Translations under genes and position numbers: made by a program
Origin: Bacillota bacterium
GTDB taxonomy: Bacteria; Bacillota; Clostridia; DSM-8532
Assembly (NCBI GenBank): GCA_023410885.1
Contig: JAEYPI010000142.1
Location: 1 to 6,029 of the forward strand
Reading direction: 5' to 3'
DNA length: 6,029 nt
In this document: positions 5,216 through 6,029 of the stretch, piece after piece
Position numbering within the stretch: position 1 is the first letter of the stretch
Layout: the number at the start of each line of letters is the position of its first letter
The notes under the pieces: model-generated
The model's database searches: none
The model's input: the letters and a program-made list of their open reading frames with translations, nothing else
Told to the model about the DNA's origin: nothing

Positions 5216-5517
5216 TCCTCTTCCTCCTCATCTTTAGTGATTTTTTTGATATTCTTTGCAAACATTAAGTTGTTTTGCTCACTATGGTCAGAGTATTTTT
5301 CTTTACCATTTCCGCTGAGAATGGCATCTGCAATTTTGCTAAAAAAGCTCATTCTTTCAATGGCAATACCCTTTTCAGAATCAGCAAGTAAAATCAATGT
5401 ATCACCAGGCTCAATCCCAAACATATCCCGCACTTCCTTGGGAATGACAATCTGCCCTTTGGGCCCCACTTTAACCGAGCTCATATGTTTATTTTCTTTC
5501 CTGAACTTACCTTTCAT
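5212..5517 (-). CDS. AbrB/MazE/SpoVT-type DNA-binding regulator
   Basis: This is a small 101-residue protein. Residues 12-55 form the swapped-hairpin AbrB/SpoVT DNA-binding fold, with the signature KVGPKGQIVIPKEVRDMFGI followed by EPGDTLILL and KGIAIER. The remainder is a charged helical tail ending KDEEEEE. I choose ATG 5517 over the in-frame ATG at 5529. The GGAGG at 5527-5523 sits 5 bases before 5517, whereas nothing resembling a ribosome binding site precedes 5529; that ATG would itself overlap the GGAGG. Such proteins often act as repressors or transition-state regulators and commonly precede ABC transporter genes in Bacillota. MazE antitoxins share the fold, but no toxin gene follows, so antitoxin function is unlikely. 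It is first in the operon and overlaps the ATPase by 4 bases. Self-control at the palindromic promoter upstream is plausible. Confidence 0.88.
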   Translation of the reverse strand: MKGKFRKENKHMSSVKVGPKGQIVIPKEVRDMFGIEPGDTLILLADSEKGIAIERMSFFSKIADAILSGNGKEKYSDHSEQNNLMFAKNIKKITKDEEEEE

Positions 5518-5540
5518 TTTAGCCTCCATTCAGTACTAAA

Positions 5541-5566
5541 AGTTATATTTGTATAACTAATTATAC
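5541..5566. promoter_or_regulatory. Overlapping palindromes at the AbrB-ABC promoter, probable operator
   Basis: AGTTATATTTGTATAACT (5541-5558) is a palindrome with perfect 7-bp arms around a 4-base centre, spanning roughly -5 to +13. It overlaps a second palindrome, GTATAACTAATTATAC (5551-5566), with perfect 6-bp arms, which covers the -10 box. The GTTATA/TATAAC half sites recur about every 10 bp. Binding here would block RNA polymerase, so it is a likely repressor site. The AbrB-type product is one candidate; a regulator encoded elsewhere is equally possible. Confidence 0.6.
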
Positions 5567-5588
5567 TTTTAATACTACTTTTTTTCAA
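5560..5588 (-). promoter_or_regulatory. Sigma-A promoter of the AbrB-ABC operon
   Basis: TTGAAA (5588-5583) and a perfect TATAAT (5565-5560) are separated by exactly 17 bp, a near-consensus housekeeping promoter. Transcription would start near 5553, giving a leader of about 36 bases before the ATG at 5517. Nothing else in the window matches consensus as well. Confidence 0.85.
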
Positions 5589-5803
5589 GTTGATATCTCA
5601 TTAAATTCTTATAAAGAAAGTCCAAATTAAAAATACATCATGTATTCGGGCTCGGTTTATAATGAGTTTGAATTGGTGATAAAGGCTCTACTTGAGGTGA
5701 TAGGTCATGTCCATATTCTTGTTATTCTTAGAAGCACGGCACATTGACCTCGTTGTACTAGATATCATAATCTGTGAAAGGGTATAAAATGCAGTGCCGA
5801 ATT
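5589..5803. other. AT-rich intergenic stretch upstream of the operon promoter
   Basis: No gene with a ribosome binding site is visible. A small palindrome, ATACATCATGTAT (5633-5645), and two copies of GGTGATA 21 bp apart (5675-5681, 5696-5702) are present but unconvincing. A plus-strand TATAAT near 5660 has no -35 partner and no gene downstream. Confidence 0.5.
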
Positions 5804-6028
5804 TTACTTCACATGGCTTTCAGACGATCTGGCCATTGTGCAATCAGCGTTGGTCATTCTTTTGGTCAGCTTGCTCAAAGGTGTTGAATCAGGGCTGGCA
5901 AGCCTGAGGGATTTTACGCGTTCCATCCATTTTGCGAATAAACTATATAAACGTTTCCCAGCATACCGGCTTTTTGAGTGAACCTTTTCTTTGACAGCGG
6001 TCCTGTAGATAAGAAGAGGTGACACATC
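5804..6028 (-). other. Unrecognised open frame running off the right edge, possible 3' end of a gene or remnant
   Basis: A minus-strand frame is open from the window edge to a TAA at 5804-5806, about 75 codons. A GTG at 6025 could be a start, but no ribosome binding site can be judged so close to the edge. The product would be basic and serine-rich with no motif I know. The opposite strand is also open for 67 codons (5778-5978), so openness alone does not show coding. By eye the base composition is more GC-rich than the AT-rich stretch beside it, consistent with a gene end or a decayed mobile-element fragment. Confidence 0.2.
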
Positions 6029-6029
6029 T

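Noticed and set aside
5212..5517. MazE-type antitoxin reading of the AbrB-fold protein
   Set aside because: No MazF-like or other toxin gene adjoins; the next gene is an overlapping ABC ATPase.
5013..5539. Two plus-strand frames (5013-5237, 5201-5539)
   Set aside because: Antisense to the ATPase and AbrB-type genes, both of which have clear family motifs.
5675..5702. GGTGATA direct repeat 21 bp apart
   Set aside because: Seven-base repeats arise easily by chance, and no promoter or gene is placed to use them.
1..6029. CRISPR arrays, tRNA, rRNA and intact insertion sequences
   Set aside because: I saw no regularly spaced repeats, cloverleaf or rRNA-like sequence, and no recognisable transposase or paired terminal repeats.

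Overview
The window looks like a chromosomal accessory segment from a low-to-medium GC Gram-positive bacterium (Bacillota, most likely Clostridia; genus not resolvable). The grounds are strong AGGAGG-type ribosome binding sites on nearly every gene, a near-consensus sigma-A promoter, an AbrB/SpoVT-type small regulator, and U-tailed hairpin termination. Every gene I can support is on the minus strand, so the biology reads from right to left.

Right edge (5589-6029): mostly unassigned. The last 225 bases carry an open minus-strand frame that runs off the window and matches nothing I recognise. Centre (5588-1376): a compact regulator-transporter cluster. A TTGAAA-N17-TATAAT promoter with a palindromic operator across its start point drives an AbrB-type regulator (5517-5212), an ABC ATPase (5215-4481) and an ABC-2 permease (4484-3747), all joined by ATGA overlaps. 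After an 80-base gap comes a MerR-family regulator with two separate MerR DNA-binding domains (3666-2914). After 73 bases comes a second ATPase-permease pair (2840-2082 and 2119-1376) sharing a 38-base overlap. The second pair has a candidate promoter with the long 19-bp spacer typical of MerR-activated promoters, and a 7-bp inverted repeat flanking its ribosome binding site. I see no convincing intrinsic terminator between 5588 and 1376, so one long transcript with internal promoters is possible.

Left part (1375-1): 985-1375 holds no convincing protein gene. It contains three successive inverted-repeat structures and then a pair of 14-bp palindromes spaced exactly 21 bp centre to centre. Directly downstream of those palindromes is a 34-codon ORF (984-880) encoding a single-pass membrane peptide with a good ribosome binding site, followed by a U-tailed terminator at 750-703. 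Together these look like a small self-contained transcription unit. The left edge holds the first 175 codons of a signal-peptide protein (525 to beyond base 1), probably a cell-envelope membrane protein of unknown function.

Working model (inference): the central cluster is a substrate-induced efflux or self-protection locus with two ABC-2 exporters. The AbrB-like protein controls the first transporter from the upstream promoter. The double-domain MerR protein controls the second from the 19-bp-spacer promoter. The substrate cannot be read from the sequence. The most unusual items are the double-MerR regulator with its nearby candidate target promoter, and the 34-residue membrane peptide with its tandem-palindrome promoter region.
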